Of a stretch of DNA of 64,000 nucleotides, positions 1 to 9,939 are shown piece by piece; position 1 is the first letter of the stretch; each line of letters begins with the position of its first letter. A model generated the notes under the pieces. The model saw only the letters and a program-made list of their open reading frames with translations, made no database searches and had not been told where the DNA came from. The DNA lies in the NCBI RefSeq assembly GCF_032884065.1, contig NC_088875.1, forward strand, positions 46,460,214 to 46,524,213. The letters run 5' to 3'. Source of the DNA: Artemia franciscana (Eukaryota > Arthropoda > Branchiopoda > Anostraca > Artemiidae). The translations under genes and the position numbers were made by a program.

Positions 1-250
1 GATGTCCCGGTTTGTCATTTCGTCAGTCGACAAACATGACGTCAGTTGACACACAAACATGACGTCACTCGACACACAGACACACAGACAACTTATTTTT
101 ATATATATAGATGTCCCGGTGTCCCGGTCGTCATTTGTGTCCCGATGTCCCGGTCTGTCATTTCGTCAGTCGACAAATATGACGTCAGTGGACACACAAA
201 CATGACGTTACTCGACACACAGACACACAGAAAACTTATTTTTATATATA
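1..250 (-). mobile_element. Two Helitron 5' ends in minus orientation
   Basis: Read on the minus strand, two successive blocks start with TCTATATATATAAAAATAAG-like sequence (5' ends near 110 and near 250). Each continues through tracts rich in GTGTGTCGAGTGACGTCA and then CGGGACA repeats. This is the same terminus that begins the plus-strand Helitrons at about 251 and 1137. A 5'-TC end followed by an AT-rich stretch fits Helitrons. The first copy runs off the left edge of the window. No gene is visible in these pieces. Confidence 0.7.
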
Positions 251-344
251 TCTATCTATATAAAAATAAGTTGTCTGTGTCTCTGTGTGTCGAGTGACGT
301 CATGTTTGTGTGTCGACTGAAGTCATATTTGGCGACTGACGAAA

Positions 345-765
345 TTACAGACCGGGACATCGGGACACAAATGACGACCGGGACACCGAGACATAGGGAA
401 TATAAATGACGACTGGGACACTAAAAAAAAAGCGACCGGGACACAAGGAATATTCGATTAGCAATCACCATCAACAAAGCACCGGGACACAAATGACGAC
501 CGGGACACAGGGAATATAAATGACGACCAGGACACTCAAAGAGAAATTACAGACCGGGACACCGGAAGACAAATGACAACCGGGACAAAAATGACGACCG
601 GAACACCGGGACACAGGGAATATAAATGACGACCGCGACACTCAAAGAGAAATTACAGACTGGGACACCGGGACACAAATGACGACCGGGACACAGGGAA
701 ACAACAACAACGGGGAGGGCGGGGGACACAGGGGGATATATAAATGACGACGGGGACACAGGGAA
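345..765 (+). repeat. Helitron-internal GACCGGGACAC minisatellite
   Basis: Irregular tandem repeats alternate the modules GACCGGGACACAGGGAATAT, AAATGACGACCGGGACACT and CAAAGAGAAATTACAGACC. The same modules recur at 6590-7000 and 7505-7790, so they belong to this Helitron family rather than to a local satellite. A fragment resembling the helicase motif ITINKA is embedded near 455-485. Short ORFs through it are a by-product of the repeat. Confidence 0.8.
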
Positions 766-985
766 TGTTCGATTAGCAATCACCATCAACAAAGCTCAAG
801 GACAATCATTAGAATAATGAGGTATAGATCTGAATACAGATTGTTTTTCCCATGTACAATTATATGTTGCATGTTCAAGAGTCGGTAAACCTGACAATCT
901 TTTTATATGCACAGACAATGGGACAGCCAAGAATGTTGTACATTCGCAAGTTTTACGTAGTTAAAAATATATATTTATCTATCTA
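766..985 (+). pseudogene. Helitron helicase C-terminus, relic
   Basis: In shifting frames the sequence encodes the last segment of the Pif1-like Helitron helicase: an ITINKAQGQSLE-type motif near 780-812, then residues resembling CSRVGKPDNLF and NVVYSQV near 870-950. Stops and frameshifts interrupt it. The same 3' segment ends the autonomous copy (5470-5690) and recurs at 7785-7995, so non-autonomous copies appear to retain it as part of their 3' region. Confidence 0.65.
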
Positions 986-1066
986 TATTCACAGGTGGGA
1001 CACAGGGACACAACTACAATGGCGCGTAACTAATATGGCACGTAACGACTTACGCGCGCGGGGGGC

Positions 1067-1136
1067 TTGGGGGGGCGCGAAGCGCCCCCACCAACTAGGT
1101 GTTGGGGTGGCGCGAAGCGCCACCCCAACAGCTAGT
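1067..1136 (+). other. Helitron 3' terminal hairpins and CTAG end
   Basis: A perfect 13-bp stem with a GAA loop lies at 1101-1129 (stem GTTGGGGTGGCGC), directly followed by AGCTAGT. A second, shorter GC hairpin built on GGGGCGCGAAGCGCCCC precedes it near 1067-1090. A hairpin 10-12 bases before CTRR is the Helitron rolling-circle terminator. The doubled hairpin suggests two 3' ends have been stacked. Confidence 0.8.
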
Positions 1137-1163
1137 AGATATATATAAAAATAAGTTGTCTGT

Positions 1164-1785
1164 GTGTCTAGTGACATCATGTCATCTGGTCGTCATGTCG
1201 TCATTATGAAGATGGCGTCATTAAAGGTATTTAAGACATTCGTTCACGGAAAAATATTTAATTGTAAAATGACCGAAGAACCTACAATGTCAACAGCCGA
1301 GGAAGCTGCTCAAAGAGTCTATGCAAAAAAACTTGCTGCTGATAGAGAAAGTAAGAAAAGAAAGCGTGTCGAGGAATCACAAGAGCAGCGCGAAACCAGA
1401 CTTGCTGCTAAAAGAGAAAGTGAAAAAAGAAGGCGTGCCGAGGAATCACAAGAACAGCAAGAAAACAGGCGTGCGGCTGATAGAGAAAGTAAGAAAAGAA
1501 AGCGTTCCGAGGAATCACAAGAGCAACCTGAAAATTATCGCCTGGCATTCAGGTACAGCCCAGTCGATGATTATAGCTTGAGTAGATGTGTTCAAATCGG
1601 GACTATGTCTAAAATTTGTCCCTATTGCAAGGCCTTGAAATTCAATGGTGAAACAATGGGAATGTGTTGCACCTCAGGAAAAGTTAAACTTCCTCTATTG
1701 GCTGCACCACCAGAGCCATTGAAGACTTTGCTTACTGGAACTACGTCAGAATCTAAGCGTTTTTTATCACAGATTAGAAAATATG
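1164..1785 (+). pseudogene. Helitron replicase N-terminus with 23-aa repeats
   Basis: This open stretch is the N-terminal part of the Helitron replicase. The likely native start is the ATG at 1269 (MTEEPTMSTAEEA), because the same start is seen in the copy at 6191. Residues 59-128 of the open frame form three 23-24-residue units of the type RESKKRKRxEESQEQxE, matching the length and basic/acidic pattern of STPR ('score and three') repeats, which bind DNA in known proteins. A Cys cluster follows (CPYC at 152-155, CC at 168-169), then the conserved PPEPLKTLL and FLSQIRKY blocks. The natural continuation (MTSFGA) lies in another frame at 1783, so a small deletion has broken the gene here. Confidence 0.8.
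1338..1547 (+). repeat. 69-bp coding repeats (STPR-like), 3 units
   Basis: Three consecutive units of about 69, 69 and 72 bp encode 23-residue repeats beginning ADRESKK / AKRESEK / ADRESKK. They are conserved at both DNA and protein level and repeat exactly in frame. A shorter version (one to two units) is present in the Helitron at 6240-6345. Confidence 0.85.
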
Positions 1786-3629
1786 ACGTCGTTTGGTGCC
1801 CAAATCGAAAATCCAGATCAATTAATGCCTACTTTCAAAGTAAAAGGGCGAATTTATCATAGAGTAGGGTCCCTTCTACCATTCTCAGGCGAGAATCATA
1901 AATTTTTACAATTGTACTTCATCAGTGATAGAAATTCTGAATTGAACGCACTTTGCGAAATTTCTCCCAACGTTGAAATGACAACCGTTTCCCAATTGCA
2001 ACATCTTTTCCACGAAAATAATAATTTAGTGCGTCTGTTCAAAACAGCCATCGATTTGATGCCTACTGATACGCATAAAATTATTATTTCCGCTGAAAAA
2101 ACGCCTCCTGGCCAACATGTGCGTAGATACAATGCTCCAACTATCGACGAAGTGGCAATCGTTATGGTCGGTGATCAGTTTTTACCTCAAGATATTATTC
2201 TTCATAAGCGAAACGCTCAGTTGGTAAGAATTGCTGAAACTCATCGATGCTACGATGCCCTACAGTATCCTATCATTTTTTGGGATGGAGCCGACGGCTA
2301 TCCCTTTAATATTAAATTGATGAATCCAGACACTAACAAAGAAATGAATAAGAAATGCAGTGCGATGTATTATTATTCCTATAGACTAATGATTCGGCAG
2401 GATGAAGACAATTATATTTTAAAATGCCGTCAATTGTTTCACCAATATGTCGTTGATATGTATGCAAAAATTGAATCAGAAAGTTTGCTATATATCCGTC
2501 TGAATCAGACCAAGCTCTGCTCTGAACAATACATTCATTTGCGAGATGCAGTTGTAAATGACGGTAATACCACAAACGTTGGAAGATTAACGATTTTACC
2601 TTCGTCATATGCTGGCAGTCCCCGTCATATGCATGAATATGCTCAACATGCTATTGCGTATATTTGTCTCTATTTTCGTCCAGATTTATTTATTATATTT
2701 ACATGTTATCAATCTTGGGACAAGATACAGCAGCTTTTACTTCAAGGACAATCGGCGGTTCATAAGCATGACATTAAGGCCCGTGTCTTCCGGCAAAAGT
2801 TGAAATCACTGATAAAGTACATAGTAAAACTTGAAGTGTTTGGGTCAGTGCGATGCTGGATGTACTCAGTGGAATGGCAAAAACGAGGTTTGCCACACGC
2901 ATATATACTAATCTGGCAACATAATAAAATTACTTCTAACGAAATTGATGATGCGATTTCCGCTGAAATACCTGATGAAAATGTCGATAAGGGGTTATAT
3001 GATATTGTTGTAAAAAATATGATACATGGACCTTGCGGTGCACTGAACGAAAATTCACCATGCATGGCCAAAGGCAGGTGCACAAAGCAATATCCTCGGC
3101 TTTTAGCATCCAACACAATTACTGGCAATGATGGTTACCCACAATATAGAAGAAGATCTACTGAAGATGGCGTTAAAACAGCAATAATAAAGAAGCGTAA
3201 CGGTACCACCATCGAAGTAGATAACCAGTGGGTTGTTCCATATTCCCCATTATTATCAAAAACATTTAATGCACACATAAACGTTGAATACTGTAACTCC
3301 TTAAAGGCAATCAAATACATATGTAAATACGTCGACAAAGGCAGTGACATGGCAGTTTTTGGCTTGCAGTCCGAAATCAAAGATATCGACGAAATCGTAC
3401 AATATCAGGCTGGAAGATACATAAGCAGTAATGAAGCTGTTTGGCAAATTCTTTCATTTCCGATACATGAACGTAGTCCAGCTGTTGTTCACTTAGCGGT
3501 ACATTTACAGAATGGTCAACGTGTTTATTTTTCGGAATACAACGTGCAACAAAGAGCCCTGAATCCACCGGATACAAAGTTAACTGCTTTCTTTTCGCTA
3601 TGCAAAAATGATTCTTTTGCAAAAAAAAA
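1783..3629 (+). pseudogene. Helitron Rep (HUH nuclease) domain, altered
   Basis: This is the central Helitron replicase, the rolling-circle nuclease that nicks and joins single strands. Visible blocks in order: MTSFGA, FMPT-like LMPTFKVKGRIYHRVGSLLP, FRPDLFIIFTC at about residues 298-308, ARVFRQKLK, the HUH-like GLPHAYILIW at 369-378, and the two-tyrosine block YICKYVDKG with Tyr512 and Tyr516. The second His of the HUH motif (normally GLPHAHIL) is Tyr374, and the TCNPxW block reads TCYQSW; both changes should impair metal binding. Both catalytic tyrosines remain. The frame runs on to 3750, but homology leaves it at the A-run near 3621-3629, where a frameshift moves the protein into the next frame. 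Confidence 0.85.
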
Positions 3630-4235
3630 TTGCTGTATACTGAAGAGCCTTCGTATTACACGTGGAATACTAAAAATAAAGTATTTGAACGTCGAAAACA
3701 GGGTAAGTCAGTCGACGGCCAACCTACCATCTTCAAAGATACCACGATAGGAAGACTCTACACCGTTCACCCCAATCAACATGAATGCTTCTTTATACGC
3801 CTGCTTTTGGTGAATGTACCCGGTCCGACGTCCTTTGAGTATTTGAGAACTGTAAACGGTACTATACATGACACTTACCGTAGTGCATGCCAAGCTCTGA
3901 ATTTATTGGAGAATGACCAACACTGGGATAACTGCATCAATGACGCGTGCGAAACTTCAACTCCAAGTCAAATTCGTGCATTGTTTGGCATCATACTAAC
4001 AACTTGCTCTCCATCAACTCCTACAGAGTTATGGGAAAAATATAAATCAAAAATGTCCGAAGATATACTCCATCGAAAACGGTTAGAGACGTCAGATATG
4101 ACTTTTGATTTTACATCAGAAATTTATAACTACACTTTAGTTATTATAGAAGATTTGTGCGTATGTATGGCAAACAAACCTCTTCAGGATTCGGGAATGC
4201 CTTCACCTAATCGTACCGCTGCTGTTTCGACATAA
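3630..4235 (+). pseudogene. Helitron Rep-helicase linker segment
   Basis: Continues the replicase after the frameshift. Recognisable blocks are LYTEEPSYYTW, FERRKQGK, IGRLYTVHP, ERFFLRLLL-like ECFFIRLLLVNV, GPTSFEYLRTVNG and the acidic linker before the helicase. It lies between the Rep and Pif1 domains in intact Helitron proteins. It ends at an in-frame TAA (4233-4235), after which the helicase continues in the same frame at 4242, so a single nonsense mutation separates the two. Confidence 0.8.
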
Positions 4236-4241
4236 GTAGAA

Positions 4242-5345
4242 TTGGATCGTGAACAAAGTTACAGTACGAGTGATCTATTGTCGTATGTACAAAATAACAT
4301 TTCCAAGTTAACGTCGGAACAAAAAGACATTTATGATACGATAATGCATTGTGTCGATAACAACGTTGGAGAAATTTTCTTTTTTGATGCGCCAGGAGGT
4401 ACTGGTAAAACGTTTGTGATAAAACTGATTCTGGCATCAATTCGATCAAAAAATGATATAGCGTTGGCAATTGCGTCGTCCGGAATAGCCGCAACGTTGC
4501 TGCCTGGTGGAAGAACTGCTCATTCCGCTTTGAAATTGCCTCTGAATTCGCATTCTACAGAAACTCCCACGTGCAATATTTCCAAATCATCTGGGATGGG
4601 TAAAGTATTCCAGCAATGCAAACTTATTATTTGGGACCAGTGCATAATGGCACACAAAAAATCGCTCGAGGCTCTGGATCAATGTTTGAAAGATTTGCGA
4701 GGGAGCTCGAAACCCTTTGGCAGCATATTAATATTGCTTGCGGGAGATTTCAGGCAAGCATTACCTATAATACCTAGATCAACCCCTGCAGACGAAATGA
4801 ATGCTTGCCTGAAAAATTCTAATTTATGGGCACACGTAAAAACATTAAAATTAACTACAAATATGCGTGTCCGATTGCATACCGATGACTCTGGTCAAAC
4901 ATTTCCAGATCTATTGCTGGCAATTGGAAACGGAAAGCTCCCAGTAGACTCAATTTCAGGACGTATACAACTACCTGCTAAATTCTGTAATTTAGTGACG
5001 TCCAAAAATGAATGGATTGAAAAAGTATTTCCAAATATTCTAAACAATTATAAAAATAATAAATGGCTAAGTGAAAGAGCGATTCTTGCACCCAAAAATA
5101 AAGACGTCCACGAAATCAACAATAAAGTTTTGACCAAGATTCGAGACCAGGCAGTCCTTTACAAGTCAGTCGACACAGTTTTGGAACCAAATGAGGCGGT
5201 TAATTATCCATCTGAATTTTTAAATTCTGTGGATCTTTCAGGGTTTCCAACATACGTGCTACAACTAAAAATAGGCGTACCAATAATACTGTTAAGAAAT
5301 ATCAACCTACCAAAGCTTTGCAATGGCACGCGACTTGTCGTAAAA
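4242..5345 (+). pseudogene. Helitron Pif1-like DNA helicase domain
   Basis: Encodes an SF1B Pif1-family helicase that unwinds DNA during Helitron transfer. Walker A is DAPGGTGKT (residues 49-57 counted from 4242). Then follow IASSGIAATLLPGGRTAHS, the Walker B-like LIIWDQCIMAHK (Asp132, Gln133), LAGDFRQALPI, LTTNMRV and PIILLRNINLPKLCNGTRL. The usual Walker B Glu is replaced by Gln133, a change expected to slow ATP hydrolysis. There is no ATG at the domain start; the frame is the continuation past the stop at 4233. After VVKK near 5345 the homology shifts frame. Confidence 0.85.
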
Positions 5346-5690
5346 AAAACAAAACAATGGATAACGTAATAGAGGCCACAATCTTGACAGGGCCTTTTGA
5401 GGGTGAGGCTGTTCTTATTCCTCGCATTCCCATGATTCCAACGGATCTGCCTTTTCAATTTAAAAGATTGCAATTCCCAATTCGATTAGCATTTGCAATC
5501 ACCATCAACAAAGCTCAAAGCTAATCATTAGAAAAATGTGGTATAGATCTTAATACTGATTGTTTTTCCCATGGACAATTGTAAGTTGGTTGTTCGAGGG
5601 TCGGTAAACCTGACAATCTATTTATATGCAGCGACAATTGGACAGCGAAGAATGTTGTATATTCGCAAGTTTTACGCAGTTAATTTGTAT
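5346..5690 (+). pseudogene. Helitron helicase C-terminal end, frameshifted
   Basis: Carries the end of the helicase in two further frames: NVIEATILTGPFEGE, VLIPRIPMIPTDLPFQF, KRLQFPIRLAFAITINKAQ up to 5518, then after another shift a degraded SLEKCGIDL, CFSHGQL, CSRVGKPDNLF run to about 5690. ITINKAQ is the conserved motif VI region of Pif1 helicases. Loss of one or two bases at the SxxQS junction introduces a stop. Confidence 0.75.
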
Positions 5691-5711
5691 TGTATCTATC
5701 TATCTATCTAT

Positions 5712-5997
5712 CTATATAAAAACGAGTAGTGTGTATGCATGTTTGTTTGTTTGTAAAAAGAGCGTTTGCATATGACGTCATTATAAGTACATAAGGCTTT
5801 GTATATGCACAGACAATGGGAAAGCCAAGAATGTTGTATATTCGCAAGTTTTACATAGTTCAAAACACATATATAAATCTATCTATATTCATGGGTGGTA
5901 CACAGGAACACAACTACAATGGCGCGTAACTAATATGGCGCGTAACGACTTACGCGCGGGGGGGGGCTTGGGGGGGCGTGAAGCGCCACCCCAACAG
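5712..5997 (+). mobile_element. Short nested Helitron-like element
   Basis: After a (TCTA)n run at 5693-5716 a distinct 5' end appears (TCTATATAAAAACGAGTAG, then TGTTTGTTTGTTTG), typical of another Helitron subfamily. It contains a perfect TGACGTCA at 5773-5780 and a degraded helicase tail (5795-5870). It finishes at a GC-rich hairpin and ACAGCTG near 5990-5997, a mutated CTAG end. Whether it is a separate insertion or the remodelled 3' end of the preceding copy is not certain. Confidence 0.5.
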
Positions 5998-6042
5998 CTG
6001 TATATAGAAATAAGATAAGTTGTTTGTCTGTGGATCTGTCGA

Positions 6043-6524
6043 GTGACGTCTTGTCATCATGTCGTCATGAAGTTAGTTGTCGTCATGTTTGTTATGACGA
6101 TGACGTCATTAAAAGTATTTAAGAAAATCGTTCAAAGACAAATTTTTAATTGTAAGAAGATCGTGGACGGAAAAATGTTTAATTGTAAAATGACTGAAGA
6201 ACCTACAATGGCAACAGCCGAGGAAGCTGCTCAAAGAGTCTATGCCAAAATACTTGCGGCTGATAGAGAAAGTAAGAAAAGAAAGCGTGCCGAGGATCAC
6301 AAAAACAGCAAGAAAACAGGCTTGCGGCTAAAGAACGCAAAACCGCGCAGTTAGATGAAAATCCACCTGGACAGCGAGAGTCAAAACATATCAAAACTGA
6401 AAATGATAGCGATGGTGATTGGGTTTGGGATTTTGACTTGGATAAGGTCATCAATGCCTACCAGATTTTAGTTAAAAAAACAAAGGTTCGGCGATATATA
6501 TTTCATAGTGACGCTGAAAAATAA
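6043..6524 (+). pseudogene. Small STPR-repeat protein of a Helitron
   Basis: The probable start is the ATG at 6191 (MTEEPTMATAEEA), sharing the N-terminus of the autonomous replicase including one RESKKRKRAE repeat. After a one-base loss near 6293, the other frame continues with LAAKERKTAQLDENPPGQRE, an acidic patch (ENDSDGDW) and a C-terminus WVWDFDLDKVINAYQILV...RRYIFHSDAEK, ending at TAA 6522-6524. The whole would be roughly 110 residues: basic repeats plus a compact Trp/Asp-rich tail. I do not recognise the tail as a named domain. The last 15 codons are duplicated at 6729-6777. Confidence 0.55.
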
Positions 6525-6990
6525 AGAAGAAAAAGAAAACTGAAAAAAGAAAAAAGGTAAAAAACTAAAAAAAAAACTAAAAAGAAAAAACACTCAAAGA
6601 GAAATTACAGACCGGGACACAAATGACGACCGGGACAGAGGGAATATTAATGACGACCGGGACACTCAAAGAGAAATTACAGACTGGGATACCGGGACAC
6701 AAATGACGACCAAAACAAAGAACGACCAAAAAACAAAGGTTCGGCGATATATATTTCATAGTGACGCTGAAAAATAAAGAAGAAAAAGAAAACTGAAAAA
6801 AGAAAATAGGTAAAAAACTAAAAAAAAACTAAAAAGAAAAAACACTCAAAGAGAAATTACAGACCGGGACACAAATGACGACCGGGACAGAGGGAATATT
6901 AATAACGACCGGGACACTCAAAGAGAAATTACAGACTGGGATACCGGGACACAAATGACAACCGGGACACAGGGAATATAAATGACGACC
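6476..6990 (+). repeat. 253-bp tandem duplication
   Basis: The block starting with the 3' end of the small ORF (AAAGGTTCGGCGATATATAT) at 6482 recurs at 6735, a period of 253 bp. It includes a purine-rich AGAAAAAGAAAACTG stretch and one set of GACCGGGACAC minisatellite modules. The two copies are nearly identical, so the duplication is recent relative to the decay of the coding part. Confidence 0.85.
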
Positions 6991-7002
6991 AGGACACAGG
7001 TA

Positions 7003-7118
7003 TTTAAGAATATCGTTCAAAGACAAATTTTTAATTGTAAGGAGATCGTTGAAAGAGAAATTTCTAATTGTAAAATAGCTGAAGAACCTACAATGGCAAC
7101 ACCCGAGGAAGCTGCTTG
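7003..7118 (+). pseudogene. Second fragment of the Helitron N-terminal region
   Basis: Encodes VFKNIVQRQIFNCK, then ISNCKIAEEPTMATPEEAA followed by a TGA stop. It closely matches 6118-6237. It marks a second, truncated Helitron N-terminus lying inside the copy that spans 5998-8146, joined directly to a hairpin and a tRNA-like sequence. Confidence 0.65.
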
Positions 7119-7136
7119 AATACGAATGTATTCAAG
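7115..7136. other. 9-bp perfect hairpin
   Basis: CTTGAATAC, a four-base loop GAAT, then GTATTCAAG. The palindrome sits exactly at the junction between the replicase fragment and the tRNA-like sequence, so it may mark a breakpoint. Confidence 0.7.
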
Positions 7137-7215
7137 CCGAAGTAGCTGAGTTGGTAAAGCGTTATGTTTCAGGTTCTAAGTCCGAGAGGCTCCAGGTTTG
7201 AACCTTGGCTTTAGC
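7136..7215 (+). tRNA. tRNA-Leu(CAG)-like relic
   Basis: The 80-nt stretch can be folded as a tRNA. The acceptor arms GCCGAAG and CTTTAGC pair with one mismatch. The D-arm reads TAGCTGAGTTGGTAAAGC. The T-arm CCAGG-TTTGAAC-CTTGG is complete. The anticodon loop TTCAGGT gives CAG, and the extra CCGAGAGG fits a class II (Leu-type) variable arm. The anticodon stem is imperfect, so it is probably a pseudogene or a SINE head rather than a working tRNA. Both pol III boxes (A and B) are recognisable. Confidence 0.4.
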
Positions 7216-7219
7216 ATTA

Positions 7220-7500
7220 ATACAAAAGAAGAAAAAAACTAATAAGGTAAAAACTACAAAAAAAAACTAAAAAAAATACTAAAAAAACTAAAAAAGCTAA
7301 AAAACTAAAAAGAACTAAAAAAGGTAAAACACTAAAAACTAAAAAAGAAAAAAAACTAAAAAAAACAAAAAAAAGGAAAACTACAAAAAAACTAAAAAAA
7401 CAAACTAAAAACTAATAAAAAAACTAAAAAAACTAAAAACTGAAAAAGAAAAAAAACTAAAAAAGGAAAAAAACTGAAAAATAAAGGAGAAAAAGAAAAC
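7220..7500 (+). repeat. A-rich low-complexity tract
   Basis: Roughly 280 bp of interrupted AAAAACTAAAAAA units, almost free of G and C. It may be the expanded A-tail of the tRNA-like sequence upstream. No coding content. Confidence 0.8.
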
Positions 7501-7504
7501 TAAA

Positions 7505-7784
7505 AGCCGGGACACAGGGAATATAAATGACGACCGGGACACTCAAAGAGAAACTACAGACTGGGACACTGGGACACAAATAATGACCGGGAGATATAAA
7601 TGGCGACCGGGACACTCAAAGATAAATTACAGACCAGGACACCGGGACACAAATGACGACCGGGACACAGGGAATATAAATGACGAACGGGACGCTCAAA
7701 GAGAAATTACAGACTGGGACACTGGGAGACAAATGACGACCGGGATACTGGGAATATAAATGACGACCGGGACACAGGGAATGT

Positions 7785-7790
<6 letters not shown>
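7505..7790 (+). repeat. GACCGGGACAC minisatellite, third block
   Basis: Same modules as at 345-765 and 6590-7000 (GGGACACAGGGAATATAAAT, CACTCAAAGAGAAA, TACAGACTGGGACAC). It ends at GTTCGATTAGCAATCACC, where the helicase tail begins, in the same order as in the first non-autonomous copy. Confidence 0.8.
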
Positions 7791-8298
<508 letters not shown>

Positions 8299-9623
8299 GA
8301 CGATACGATAATTGATAGGGATAATTGATCCCCACTGATGGGTAAAAATGGCTATACTGGTTATTTTATAGATAAATTACTTAACTTTCTAGACTCATGA
8401 AAGAAATAGTCGGATGATGATATAAATCAAATTTTATTCCTTGATGAACAAAAAATATTTGACCCTGTTTACATATACTAAGCCTCATATGACGAAATTA
8501 TTTGTCCATTTCAAATTACACAATAGAATCCAGTTGTCACTAGTCAAACAATTTCTTTTCCTTGAGCAAGTTATTTCCATCATCATCCCAACCGTGAGCT
8601 CCAAATACCGCACTGAAATCAGCCACGTGCTTGAAAGCCAAAGAGACAGAATTAGTTTATGAACTTTGACCTCTTGCAATAGTTTCAGAGGACGATAAAT
8701 ATTCTCTCACCTGTTTTACCTACGTCTTCAATATTCATAACAAGAGCTACTGTCTTTGTAAGAAGATAAGCTTAATCCTAACTTCTATTTAGATATCATT
8801 TACTGAGTTGTAGCTGCTGCTGCAACCACGATTATCTCAAATTCTCATTCTAGAGTCTATCCACGCCATAGGCTCTCGGAAGGTTTTTGCCCTTCCTAAT
8901 TTTCAGCTTTAGCTTAATCCTAGACACTACCTGATGATGATCTTTACTTATAACATCAATAACAGTACTCAAGGTCGTTCCAGCTGACTTTTATTAATTG
9001 ACTGATTGGTGCATTATGTTAAATAGTGAGAGTCTGAACAAGCAAATCCAAGCCTGGGTTATGCTACTAAAATAGGAATAACCGTTTATTCGGTATCAGT
9101 TTGACTGATGTCGCCATTGGTTCCCTTTTTTCATAACAATAGACAAATATTATATGATGCCTTCAAACGGCTATTTAAAACAAAGAAAACATGAGGTCCC
9201 ACATGAGGTGTCATTCCATTAAAATAATTAACTTAACGAAGTTTTTTTGTTAATGGAATTAAAAAGCGAAGTTGAAACATAACATGAACAAAAATTATTG
9301 TTTCGCAGATTACGCAAAACTCATCTCCCAAACTAGCTTAAATAATATGACTCTTTATATTTTTCAATATCTGATTTTTTTTTTTTTTTTAACTAGTACT
9401 TTATTTGAAAACTGAACTTTCTTGAGTTTTTCTTTAAGAGAATTATAATTTTTTTGCAAAGGGTTAGTGATATCAGGGATGGTGAAAGCTTATTGAAATC
9501 CCTATAGATTAATCTTTTCTTTTTTGGTGGCTACTCATGGAATTTTGTGATCACAAGAGAACATGTCGCCTTTTTAAGGTTGACTTTTTTTTAGTAAAGC
9601 GTTAGTTTTTAAAATTTTCTATT
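8299..9623. other. Unassigned intergenic DNA
   Basis: AT-rich DNA without a gene or RNA I can support. An oligo-T run lies near 9377-9391. ORFs here are short and have no family resemblance. Confidence 0.6.
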
Positions 9624-9935
9624 ACAAATACAGAAGAGAGAATAATGAGGACTTTTTTCCCAAGACAGTGAACGAACAACACCTATTTGAATATTTCAGC
9701 TCTATATCTAAGGGCCGTCTTCAGCAAAGAAAGTAATAAATAATAACACATTTACAATAAAAGTTCTCAGTTAAAAATCCATTTTTTAAAATAGCCTTGG
9801 CATCATTACTTCTTAACGAAAAGTTCAGCCAAGACTGTGTGATAAAAGCTAACATTTTGCAAGCTAAAAAGGTTCATTCATTTCACTAACTGTATTTATG
9901 AAAAATTGGAATAATTTCTTATTGCGATATTTGCC
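9624..9935 (-). mobile_element. Penelope-like element, 3' fragment
   Basis: About 310 bp nearly identical to 40613-40923, which is the 3' untranslated end of a Penelope-like element whose GIY-YIG domain is visible further upstream there. Here only the 3' end remains; homology stops at 9935. Orientation is inferred from the coding copy. Confidence 0.75.
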
Positions 9936-9939
9936 TTCT

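Larger units (their letters stand above)
251..1136 (+). mobile_element. Non-autonomous Helitron copy
   Basis: Begins with the TC terminus near 251 and ends with a GC-rich hairpin followed by CTAGT at 1132-1136, the usual Helitron 3' architecture (hairpin then CTRR, host T). Between them lie a GACCGGGACAC minisatellite and a leftover of the helicase C-terminal coding region. No complete replicase is present, so this copy would need proteins from another element. It abuts the next Helitron at 1137 with no host DNA between. Confidence 0.75.
1137..5700 (+). mobile_element. Autonomous-type Helitron, inactivated
   Basis: Starts at GATATATATAAAAATAAGTT immediately after the CTAG end of the previous copy. 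It carries an almost full-length Helitron Rep-helicase reading path in which parts are joined only by changing frame at about 1783, 3625, 5345 and 5520, with one in-frame stop at 4233. Its own 3' terminus is uncertain, because a second Helitron-like 5' end starts at 5712 and the next CTAG-like end lies near 5997. Confidence 0.8.
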
